Assembly (NCBI GenBank): GCA_003136675.1
Contig: PLFE01000172.1
Location: forward strand, 28,786-79,158
DNA: 50,373 nucleotides
Reading direction: 5' to 3'
DNA from: Bryobacterales bacterium
Lineage (GTDB): Bacteria; Acidobacteriota; Terriglobia; Bryobacterales; Bryobacteraceae
This document shows positions 19,801 through 25,880 of the stretch, piece by piece. The notes beneath the pieces are model-generated. The model was not told where the DNA came from. It did no database searches and worked only from the letters and a program-made list of their open reading frames with translations. Every line of letters begins with the position of its first letter. The first letter of the stretch is position 1. The position numbers and the translations under genes were made by a program.

Positions 19801-20193
19801 CGGCGTGCCGGACGAGGTCAAAGTCGTCGTAGTCGCGTACTCGATGAGTTGGGTCAACGGCGCCGAGGTGCTGGGCTCGTAGTTCCCACCGCCGAAATGC
19901 GCTGTCAAGGTATGCGAACCGAGGGTGAGCAAAGACGTGGCCAATGTGGACGTGCCGATTTGTCCGCCACCCACGGTTACGCCGACCACGCCCAGGCTCG
20001 TCGCGCCGTCATAGAACGTCACGGTGAAATTGCCGCCGGGGATAGCGGGATGTGTGGTGGCCGTCAGCGTCAGCGACGCGCCGTAGGCGGCCGGGTTTGC
20101 CGACGTTGTCAGAACGGTGGTGGTTCCACCACCAGCCATGAGGAGCGCCGGAGCAGCGGCGAGGAGCACAAGCGAAAGTCTTGAGGCGAGCAT
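13867..20193 (-). CDS. Giant secreted FG-GAP/Ig-like/BACON/SLH-like repeat protein (2108 aa)
   Basis: Paralogue of the 2723-aa protein, with a near-identical signal peptide (MLASRLSLVLLAAAPALLMA) and C-terminal third. The domain order is two Ig-like, seven FG-GAP repeats, three Ig-like, seven FG-GAP repeats, six Ig-like, BACON-like (TSIFLDSAGGPQVVTV), three SLH-like repeats with GC...CP cysteine pairs, and a TIG-like C-terminal domain. It therefore has one propeller module fewer than its neighbour. One Ig domain holds an insertion of about 20 residues rich in Pro and Gly. A hairpin followed by Ts lies 22 bp past the stop codon, so transcription may end there before the second giant gene. Function is likely at the cell surface; the partner is unknown. 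Confidence 0.9.
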   Translation of the reverse strand: MLASRLSLVLLAAAPALLMAGGGTTTVLTTSANPAAYGASLTLTATTHPAIPGGNFTVTFYDGATSLGVVGVTVGGGQIGTSTLATSLLTLGSHTLTAHFGGGNYEPSTSAPLTQLIEYATTTTLTSSGTPSTFGQSVVLTATVAPSSATGKATFYDGSRVLGIGTLASGVATLTTELIGPGSRSLAAYYQGDANDLPSLSVPLPQTTTSLAGNGFASQATYSVGTGPQNAALGDFNGDGRADVVTADYGGTVSVRFGNSDGTFGALATFTAGTEPDFVAVGDFNGDGVQDLAVADYSGGVNILIGNSNGTFNTLVPYVAGSVPTSVATGDFNGDGFVDLAVTSASGVSILLGNGDGTFNPAVTYAAGSSPVYVVVGDFNEDGIVDLAVASGSGVSILTGVGDGTFNVAVSHTAGSNPGAIAIGDFNQDGHLDLAVEDNSLANVSVLNGDGLGGFGTAATYTTGGAGIWVAVADFNGDGWEDLATVSSFGTTVSVLLNDGTGLFLTNADYSVGSGPFAVVAGDFNGDGVADLIAANSNDNNLSVLLGTPAAPPTTTTLTSSLNPSIFGQSVTFTATVSSTTVTGTVTFKDGATTLGSMSPTLGVATYTTSALTATTHSITAVYGGDVNNGPSTSTAVSQVVNAQTVTTTVLTSSVNPSTYGTSTTLTATVSPSSATGSVQFFDGATSLGTGSLSSGVATLALSSLAVGANSLTAVYGGDVPDAGSTSPGITQTVNQITSSGILTTSLTPATYGHTVTLTMTVVPSSATGKVTFYDGPTVLGVSSLASGAASLATTLLPSGLQSLKAYYAGDTNDTAVLSTALSQTINAVTSGGFDPVAEYEAGSGSYKVAVGDFNGDGHQDLAIPNPNDNTISVLLGAGDGTFQTAVTYLTGAKPLFVVAGDFNGDGFTDLAVTNNNNGNVSILLGKGDGTFYAQVLYTAGSGPLGIAMGDFNGDGFEDLAVTNTNDNNVSILLGKGDGTFYAAVTYAAGTAPVSVAVGDFNRDGHTDLAVVDQSASVSVLLGNGDGTFQSLVSYSVGSIPRDIAVGDFNGDGYADLAVTNPSQNGVNILLGKGDGTFNAAVNYSGIENAAFVVAADFDGDGNQDLAVSSFISNDVSVLTGIGDGTFAAPVGYGAGGATAGIAVGDFNGDGRADLAFADLMIDSVGILLGALPTTTTEISSANPSTYGSTASLTITVTPSSATGTVEILQGVTVLASGTLTGGTATLSMSAIPAGAYTLTVVYLGDATHGASTSSSFSQTINQASTTTSLTSSANPSTYGENATFTITVLPSTATGTYQVMEGATVLGSGSLIGGVATFSISSLPVGSYTGTIVYSGDSNYTTSTSASFTQVVNPAPTTTSLMSSLNPSTFAQSVTFTATVSPSSATGMVTFMDGATSLGTGSLSAGVATLPAASLTVGTHSITAVYGTDGNNSSSTSTALSQVVNKASSSTTVTSSLNPSTYGQSVTFTAHITGLILTGMVTFLDGSTSIGTGTISEPGSPQMTLPHSIHPEGPEGATATLTLSTLAAGVHSITAVYAGDANHLASTSPVLLQTVNQGATSITLTSAPNPSVYGQPTTLTVTISPATATGTITFKDGSTTLGTGTLSGGVATFSLSVPAGVHILSALYGGDANDLSSISSTLSQTINPANATVTLTSSVNPASFGQTVDLVATVSPSAATGTITFKDGSTTLVLAILGNGTATAAIQILTPGVHALTAVYSGDANDTSGTGALSLTVNSCAAINTTSIFLDSAGGPQVVTVTASSPTCPWGASTASPWIQLSESGGTGSGAFTATLSQNTTGVVRTGTILVGQQTIAVTERVTTQIFADVPPSNPFFDAADLLYTLNITTGCSSNPLDYCPDQNIPRWEMAAYIVRAIYGGNNFPYSNVPLFNDVPVGANGFAYIQKMAELGITSGCGNGDFCPLEAVARDQMAIFVIRMRYGATALFDFPSTPYFTDVNSSTFGWSWIQRLKEDSVTNGCTVTTFCPTDPVTRGEMAVFIVGGGFNALLPPATPVISSISPATIVRGAGGTYTVTGLNTSFVDGVTTIAPIPGITVGAVTVSSATSLTVQLTAASDAIPQPVSVLAITGNPPANQEAVLPNSLVIQ
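16677..17695 (-). repeat. Seven FG-GAP repeats (second propeller of the 2108-aa protein)
   Basis: Seven units, including DFNGDGHQD, DFNGDGFTD, DFNGDGFED, DFNRDGHTD, DFNGDGYAD, DFDGDGNQD and DFNGDGRAD. An AYYAGD-type Ig domain and a GGFDP linker come before it. Confidence 0.85.
18540..19555 (-). repeat. Seven FG-GAP repeats (first propeller of the 2108-aa protein)
   Basis: Seven units, including DFNGDGRAD, DFNGDGVQD, DFNGDGFVD, DFNEDGIVD, DFNQDGHLD, DFNGDGWED and DFNGDGVAD. It follows an AYYQGD-type Ig domain and a GNGF linker. Confidence 0.85.
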
Positions 20194-20263
20194 CTACTGG
20201 AGAAAGTGCCCGGTCTCCCGTTTAATTTCTGATTTCTTTTTTACATCCTGATACGCTCTGCTC

Positions 20264-20803
20264 ATGGCGAACCAATCACCCGACCGCCGGCAGGCGCTGG
20301 AAATGCTCGCGCTGGCGACAGCCGCGAGCCGTTTTCCGGGCTTCTCACGCTGGATTTGCGCCCCCCAGCATGCGATGCAAGAGTCGGTTCAACCCAGGCC
20401 GCACACTTACGCGCCGCAGTTCTTTTCACCGCCGGAATTCGAAGCGCTCGATCAACTGACGGATTTCATCATTCCGCGTGACGATACCCCCGGCGCCAAA
20501 GACGCAGGCGTCGCCGAGTTCATCGACTTCATGGCCGCGAGCGATGCGAAGATTCAGCAGCCTTTCCGGGAAGGCTTGCGGCCGTTCCTGAAGCTGGCTG
20601 CCGCGCAGCAAAATGAGAGGCTCCATGCCCTCGATGGAAGTCCGTTTTTCCTTCTCATGCGGCGCTACACCGTGATGGGGTATTACACCAGCCGCATGGG
20701 CCTCGAACAACTGGATTACCCAGGGCTCAAGCTGTACTCCGCTTCACCCGGATGCCCGCACTCCGGCGATCCGGAACACCGTCACTTAGTCACTCCGAGC
20801 TGA
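20264..20803 (+). CDS. Gluconate 2-dehydrogenase subunit 3 family protein
   Basis: A 179-aa protein. DRRQALEMLALATAA near the N terminus resembles the start of the exported small subunits of membrane-bound gluconate/sorbitol dehydrogenases, though the twin-arginine motif is incomplete. The core FFSPPEFEALDQLTDFIIPRDDTPGAKDAGVAEFID matches the Gluconate_2-dh3 family (F-x-E...L...IIP-D-x-x-PGA-x-AGV..FID). Such subunits accompany a GMC flavoprotein, probably aiding its export or assembly. The flavoprotein gene starts 6 bp after the stop codon. No cytochrome c subunit, the usual third member, is visible nearby. The gene is divergent from the 2108-aa gene, with 70 bp between their starts. Confidence 0.85.
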   Translation: MANQSPDRRQALEMLALATAASRFPGFSRWICAPQHAMQESVQPRPHTYAPQFFSPPEFEALDQLTDFIIPRDDTPGAKDAGVAEFIDFMAASDAKIQQPFREGLRPFLKLAAAQQNERLHALDGSPFFLLMRRYTVMGYYTSRMGLEQLDYPGLKLYSASPGCPHSGDPEHRHLVTPS

Positions 20804-20809
20804 TAAATC

Positions 20810-22450
20810 ATGCCCAAACAAACTTACGATGTCATCGTGATCGGAACCGGAGCGGGCGGCGGAATGGCCATTCGCACCCTCTGCGAAGCCGGACTGAAGG
20901 TCTGCGCCCTGAATGCCAGCCGGCGTCTCGATCCCAAAAAAGATTTCCGCAATCATCGCCAACCGTACGACATGAAATACCGCGGCTTCGGAAATCCGAA
21001 AACCAGAGACCAATCCATCGGCTACATGGATAACGAATACACCGAGGGAATCTGGGAGCACGAGATCGCGTTCACCACGGCGCCGGGGACCGAATGGACC
21101 TGGCGGCGGTGCTTCGCCGTCGGCGGCAAAACCAACTTCTGGGGCAGGTCTTCGGCGCGTTTCAGCGAGATCGATTTCCGCGCGGCTACGCGCGATGGCT
21201 ATGACGTCGATTGGCCCATTACTTACGAAGAAATTGCGCCCTATTACACCCGCGTCGAGAAGATGATCGGCGTCGCCAGCACGGTCCAGAACCGGCCCAG
21301 CAACCCCGACGGCGACTACCTGCCCCCCATGAATTTCCGCTGCATCGATTGGATTCTCCACGGCGGCGCGCAAAAGGCCGGCATCCCCTATCTGCCCGAC
21401 CGCATCGCCCAACTCACAAAGAATCACAACGGCCATCCTGCCTGCCATTTCTGCGGCAACTGTACGGAGGGCTGCGATACCGGCTCTTTCTTCTCCACGC
21501 CCTGGTTCTTTCTGCCGGCCGCGGAAAAATCCGGAAACCTGGAGATTCGCACCAACGCGCTCGCGAAGAACATCCTGGTCGATTCCGAAGGCCGCGCTTC
21601 CGGCGTCTCTTATATCGATCGCCTGACGAAACAGGAAGTGGAAGTCTTCGGAAAGGCCGTGGTGGTAGCCGCGTCGTGCGTGGAATCGGCACGGATCATT
21701 CTGAATTCCGGCATCGCCAATTCCAGCGGGCAGGCGGGACGCAACCTTTGCGATCATCTCTATGGAACCACCGCGCGAGGTTACTTCCCCCAGTTACTCG
21801 GGCAGCCGAGTTTCCCGGATAACGTTTCGTCCAGCACGGTAGCCTGGATGCCGCGATGGCAGAATTTAAGTAACCCGCATGAGGAGAAGTTCATTCGCGG
21901 CTACTCGGTGTATCCCGACGGAGGCTGCAGGGAGTTTCCGTGGTACTTCGATGACATCCCCGGTTTCGGAAAAGACTTCAAGCGCGAGATCAAGCGGCGC
22001 TATCCCACGCCCGTCAGCTTCTACATTCAGGCGCCCACCCAGCGGAGCGATGCCAACTACGTCGACATCGATCCGGTGGTGAAGGATGTCTACGGCATCC
22101 CCGCCGCGCGGCTTCATTTTCAGTGGGACCACAACACGCTGTTGATGTGGGAGCACGGCAAGCAAGCCTGCGAACAGCTTTTACATGCCAGCGGCGCGGA
22201 GTATCAGGGCGCGGCCGCCGCTCCGGACATGCCCGGAACCAGCCTGCACGAAACCGGAACGCTCCGCATGGGAAACGATCCGAAGAAGTTCGTCACCAAC
22301 CGCTTCGGGCAAACCCATGATGTTCCGAATCTGTACGTGTGCGACGCCAGCGTTTTCCCGAACTGCACGGATAAAACCACTACAATCTCGATTCTGGCTT
22401 TTTCGCTGCGGACATCGGAATACCTGGTGGAGCAGATGCGGCGTAGTTAA
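20810..22450 (+). CDS. GMC-family FAD oxidoreductase, gluconate/glucose dehydrogenase large-subunit type
   Basis: A 546-aa flavoprotein. The N-terminal FAD-binding motif is VIGTGAGGGMAIRTLCEAG (about 10-28). The C-terminal region has LHETGTLRMG and NLYVCDASVFPNCTDKTTT, the GMC signature containing the active-site His and Asn regions. A cluster of four cysteines spaced CxxCxxCxxxC lies at codons 212-222 (21443-21475), where the FAD-glucose dehydrogenases carry a 3Fe-4S site, so an iron-sulfur cluster is likely. The protein would oxidise a sugar or alcohol, with export together with its small subunit. It has no signal peptide of its own, as expected for a subunit carried by its partner. The physiological substrate is unknown. 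Confidence 0.9.
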   Translation: MPKQTYDVIVIGTGAGGGMAIRTLCEAGLKVCALNASRRLDPKKDFRNHRQPYDMKYRGFGNPKTRDQSIGYMDNEYTEGIWEHEIAFTTAPGTEWTWRRCFAVGGKTNFWGRSSARFSEIDFRAATRDGYDVDWPITYEEIAPYYTRVEKMIGVASTVQNRPSNPDGDYLPPMNFRCIDWILHGGAQKAGIPYLPDRIAQLTKNHNGHPACHFCGNCTEGCDTGSFFSTPWFFLPAAEKSGNLEIRTNALAKNILVDSEGRASGVSYIDRLTKQEVEVFGKAVVVAASCVESARIILNSGIANSSGQAGRNLCDHLYGTTARGYFPQLLGQPSFPDNVSSSTVAWMPRWQNLSNPHEEKFIRGYSVYPDGGCREFPWYFDDIPGFGKDFKREIKRRYPTPVSFYIQAPTQRSDANYVDIDPVVKDVYGIPAARLHFQWDHNTLLMWEHGKQACEQLLHASGAEYQGAAAAPDMPGTSLHETGTLRMGNDPKKFVTNRFGQTHDVPNLYVCDASVFPNCTDKTTTISILAFSLRTSEYLVEQMRRS

Positions 22451-22615
22451 TTAAGCGAGAGCTAAGCGTCCATCGGAAAGTGCCCCTGAAGTACCACGTA
22501 TTGTTTCACCCCAAAAACGCGGGAAGAATGTTAGCATGAGTCGAACCGTTCCAACACGTCGCCTCGCCGCGCCGTTTGGCTTCCAGTCTCCTCTTATTCT
22601 TATTAAGGACACTTC

Positions 22616-24130
22616 ATGAACAGATACGCACTCCTGGCGGCTTTCCTTTGCGCGTCTGCCGCCTGGTCTCAAACTTCCTCGTCTTCCGTTCACAGTTCGT
22701 CTACCAATTGCAACACGCTTCCTATTATTAATCCATCCAAAGGTTTCACTGCGAATTTCAACAATTCCTGCTACGCGCTCAGTTTTACCGGATCGAGCGG
22801 CGGCAGTTCCGGAGGCGATTCGAACGCCACTTACAAACAGGTGTTTTACCAGGTAAACCCCGGGTACCAGCTCGTGGTGCTCGGCACTTTTCCGAATGCG
22901 CGCTTTATGTCGGTTTCGCTTTATGACGGGCATTCCACGCTGCTGAGCGCCTTGTTTGACTACCAGATCCCGCCACTTTCGAACTCCATGACGAATCCCT
23001 ACGTCACGGGAGCGACCTACACGTCCGGGCAGATGTACGGGTTGACGGTCTCGTTTGGCGGAGGTCCGCCCAAAACCGTGGCCGCTGGCTGCAGCACCAG
23101 TTCGTCGAACGTCGGCGAGAACGTGCTCGACGCCACCCAACTCCATCAAGGATTTTCCTGGAACGGCGCGCCTGGCCTTCCCGCTGGCTTTCCCGTTCAC
23201 CAGAGCGGTCCGAACATCGGTGGAACCATGATGATCCGCGAGTACATGGGAATCTCCACTGAGGCGGCTCCCGTGGTGATCGTCCGCCAGTTGACCAATG
23301 GCTGCGCGTTGCCCCTGGCCCAGGCGGAGTCGATGAACATCATCAGCGTCACGCAATCCCTGTCGAGTAGTTCCTGGCTCAACCAGCCGCAGATTCAGGC
23401 GCACCACGAGTACTACAGTACGGCCACTTTGTCTCCCACCGGGTGCTACCCGGGCGATCCGAATAACCAGATCCAGTGGATTCGTTCGTCCGATTGGGTG
23501 GGACGCAACAACTCGGCTGCCGCCTACGCCTCGGCCATTCTGCCCCCTACTACGCTGCAAGGTCTTTTTTCGGGGCAGAATTTCATTCGCGTTCAGTTCC
23601 CGCTTCCAACCACCCCTTCCATCCCCTGCGCCTCGGGATGCTCGCTCACCGGAAATGAGCAAGTCCGCTACCTGAGTGTGGAATTCCTGTACGCCGCGCC
23701 GTCGTCGGCTACATCGACGGGCTCAAGCACCACGCTGATCGCGCTGAACGACACATCGTTTGTTCTGGACCCGAATCGCAATGTCACTTTGATCGTGGGC
23801 CTCGGGGGCACTCCTCCCGCCGAAGTTTCCGCTGCCAATTACTACACCTACCTCGACCTGACCAAGGTTGCGGGATACCAAAACTTCAACAGTGTGCTTG
23901 TCCGGACACTACTGCCGAATCCCCTTTTTGATTGCTCGACGTTTAATGTGCCGAGTTACACAATGGAGTACAACCCTCTTGGGGGCTTCATGGGAGAATT
24001 TGTTCCCACCGTGGATTTTCCCGATGGGGATAACTTACTGGGGCCGCCAGTACCGCCTGTTCGACCGAACAGTTGCGGCGCAGTTCCGCCGCCCCCTACT
24101 GCCTGTACTGTGACAAGGACACCGGTTTAG
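22616..24130 (+). CDS. Secreted protein of unknown function, paralogue 1 of 3
   Basis: A 504-aa protein with a clear Sec signal peptide (MNRYALLAAFLCASAAWSQ) and an AAGGA-type ribosome-binding site before the ATG. I do not recognise the family. Shared with the two following genes are: PGYQLVVLGTFPN and RFMSVSLYD; DYQIPPL with MTNP; GQMYGLTVSFGG; DATQ-H; QWIRSSDWVGRN; VTLIVG; NVPSYTMEYNPLGGFMGEF and PTVDFP near the C terminus. Cysteines recur at the N terminus, middle and C terminus, consistent with disulfides outside the cytoplasm. This copy is the most divergent of the three and carries Ser-rich stretches near its N terminus. No catalytic motif is evident. Confidence 0.85.
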   Translation: MNRYALLAAFLCASAAWSQTSSSSVHSSSTNCNTLPIINPSKGFTANFNNSCYALSFTGSSGGSSGGDSNATYKQVFYQVNPGYQLVVLGTFPNARFMSVSLYDGHSTLLSALFDYQIPPLSNSMTNPYVTGATYTSGQMYGLTVSFGGGPPKTVAAGCSTSSSNVGENVLDATQLHQGFSWNGAPGLPAGFPVHQSGPNIGGTMMIREYMGISTEAAPVVIVRQLTNGCALPLAQAESMNIISVTQSLSSSSWLNQPQIQAHHEYYSTATLSPTGCYPGDPNNQIQWIRSSDWVGRNNSAAAYASAILPPTTLQGLFSGQNFIRVQFPLPTTPSIPCASGCSLTGNEQVRYLSVEFLYAAPSSATSTGSSTTLIALNDTSFVLDPNRNVTLIVGLGGTPPAEVSAANYYTYLDLTKVAGYQNFNSVLVRTLLPNPLFDCSTFNVPSYTMEYNPLGGFMGEFVPTVDFPDGDNLLGPPVPPVRPNSCGAVPPPPTACTVTRTPV

Positions 24131-24200
24131 GCTGGCAGGCAGCGTGCTAGCATAATCTGTCCCATGTAGGACTTGTACCACTTTGGTTCGAAAGGTGACG

Positions 24201-25811
24201 ATGACTCCGACGGCAATCCCCCAAACTCTTATCCAAGCCTGTTTTGTTTCTTTGTTTCTGCTTCCCTCGCTCGCGCTACCGCAGTCTTGCCCGATGCCGA
24301 TCGATCCAGGGGAAGACTTTGTCGATAACTTCTATGAGGACCCCGGCGCAGCCGCCTGTTATGCGGTCAATCTGTCGCAGACAAACGGCGTCGGCGCCAC
24401 GGGCGACCCGAATGCGATCTATGCTCAGACGTTTTATACCGTTGCTCCGGGTTACCAACTCGTGGTTCTCGGGACCTTCCCGAACTCGCGCTTCCTGTCG
24501 GCGACGCTTTATGACAGCCACCTGACAACGATTTCGACGAACTATCTGTTCGATTACCAGTTCCCGCCGCTGTTCAGCACCATGACGAATCCCTTCACGG
24601 TGGGGATGCCGTTCACCCCCAAGCAGATGTATGGCTTCACGGTTTCGTTTGGCGGGACGATGGGTACCATCGCGCCGGGCTGCGGCACCACTTCGACGTT
24701 TGGGCAGACCGTGTTCGACGCCACTCAGATTCATACCGGTTACACCTGGAACGACGCTGTTTATCCACCGCCGCCGGCGCCGTTTCCCGTTCACATGACC
24801 GGCGCGAACACAGGCGGAATCGTTCAAATCCGCGACTACGATGACTTTGGTTACGAGCACAAGGGCACCCTCCCCACGCCTACCGTTGTCATCGTGCGGG
24901 AGCTAAGCGATGGATGCGCGATTACCGCCAAGCAGGCGACCTCTACGAATAATCCGACGGGTCAACCGATCGTGAGCGTCGCGGCCAGCCTGAACCTGAA
25001 GAACGCGCAGTTGCCGTGGCTGAACCAGCCTCAGATTGTCGCGCACCGGGAGTATTACGGAACCGCCGCCATCACCCCAACCGAAACCTACCCGAACGAT
25101 ACCTTTGCCGGCCAGCAGGCCCAGTGGGTGAGGTCGTCCGATTGGGTGGGCCGGAACAATACCGCCGCGGCTTATATCTCCACCCTGCTGCCGCAGGCTG
25201 ACTTGACCAGTTTTCTCAGTGGCGCCAGCCTGATGCGAATCCGGTTTCAGCTTCCGGGTATGCCAACCATTCCGTGCAACCCGACGAACGACACCTGCGT
25301 CCTCACGGGCAATGAAGCCTTGCGCTACTTCAGCCTGGAATTCACAACAACCACTCTCTCCACCTACATTCCTCCGAGTACGCTTTCGGCCGGTGAAGCC
25401 GACGTGTTATGGGCCCTCGATGATAGCTCCTTAGTGAAGAGCTCGCAGGGGCAGGTGACGCTGATTGTGGGAATCACCAGCACCGTTCCCGCCGGTGTCA
25501 CGTCGGCGAACGGATACACCTATTTCAACCTCGGCCCGTACCTCACGACCGAAGCGCCCGGCTTCAACAGCCTCCTGATTCGCAACCTGCTCGCGAACCC
25601 GGCATTTCCCTGCTCCACATTCAACGTCCCCAACTACACGATGGAGTACAACAACGTCGGGGGGTTCATGGGAGCGTATGTTCCCACGGTTGATTTTCCG
25701 GCGGCTACGACGGTCTTCGGCGCCGCGCATTCACCGGGCCGCGCGAATACCTGCGCGGACGTGCCGGCCGCGCCGACACCGAACTTCAACTTCCCTCGAA
25801 CGCCCGTCTAA
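24201..25811 (+). CDS. Secreted protein of unknown function, paralogue 2 of 3
   Basis: A 536-aa secreted protein of the same unrecognised family as its neighbours. I chose ATG 24201 because an AAAGGTG sequence lies just upstream; an in-frame TTG at 24183 is less likely. The signal peptide ends near LALPQ and the mature protein begins SCPMPIDPGEDFVDNF. Conserved blocks include PGYQLVVLGTFPNSRFLSAT, PKQMYGFTVSFGG, GCGTTSTFGQTVFDATQIH and PNYTMEYNNVGGFMGAYVPT. It is much closer to paralogue 3 than to paralogue 1, so the 2/3 duplication is the more recent. It lies 70 bp after gene 1 and 69 bp before gene 3, with no terminator evident. Confidence 0.85.
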   Translation: MTPTAIPQTLIQACFVSLFLLPSLALPQSCPMPIDPGEDFVDNFYEDPGAAACYAVNLSQTNGVGATGDPNAIYAQTFYTVAPGYQLVVLGTFPNSRFLSATLYDSHLTTISTNYLFDYQFPPLFSTMTNPFTVGMPFTPKQMYGFTVSFGGTMGTIAPGCGTTSTFGQTVFDATQIHTGYTWNDAVYPPPPAPFPVHMTGANTGGIVQIRDYDDFGYEHKGTLPTPTVVIVRELSDGCAITAKQATSTNNPTGQPIVSVAASLNLKNAQLPWLNQPQIVAHREYYGTAAITPTETYPNDTFAGQQAQWVRSSDWVGRNNTAAAYISTLLPQADLTSFLSGASLMRIRFQLPGMPTIPCNPTNDTCVLTGNEALRYFSLEFTTTTLSTYIPPSTLSAGEADVLWALDDSSLVKSSQGQVTLIVGITSTVPAGVTSANGYTYFNLGPYLTTEAPGFNSLLIRNLLANPAFPCSTFNVPNYTMEYNNVGGFMGAYVPTVDFPAATTVFGAAHSPGRANTCADVPAAPTPNFNFPRTPV

Positions 25812-25824
25812 GGCGCACAAAATA

Positions 25825-25846
25825 GTTTGTTTCGATAGAGACAAAC
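25825..25846. other. Short inverted repeat between the second and third secreted paralogues
   Basis: Nine-bp arms (gtttgtttc and gagacaaac, one G-T pair) around a gata loop, 13 bp past the stop of paralogue 2 and 35 bp before the start of paralogue 3. No T-run follows, so it is not a standard terminator. It may be an RNA processing hairpin or an operator, or chance. Confidence 0.35.
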
Positions 25847-25880
25847 CGGCTCAAAGAGTGTTACCCTAGCTGGAAACTGT

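Noticed and set aside
5560..20193. Regularly spaced short repeats as a possible CRISPR array
   Set aside because: The periodicity is that of coding repeats (about 48 or 90 codons), variable in sequence, with no fixed repeat-spacer pattern or cas genes.
25825..25846. Terminator after secreted paralogue 2
   Set aside because: A 9-bp hairpin is present but without a T-run, and the next gene follows 34 bp later in the same direction.
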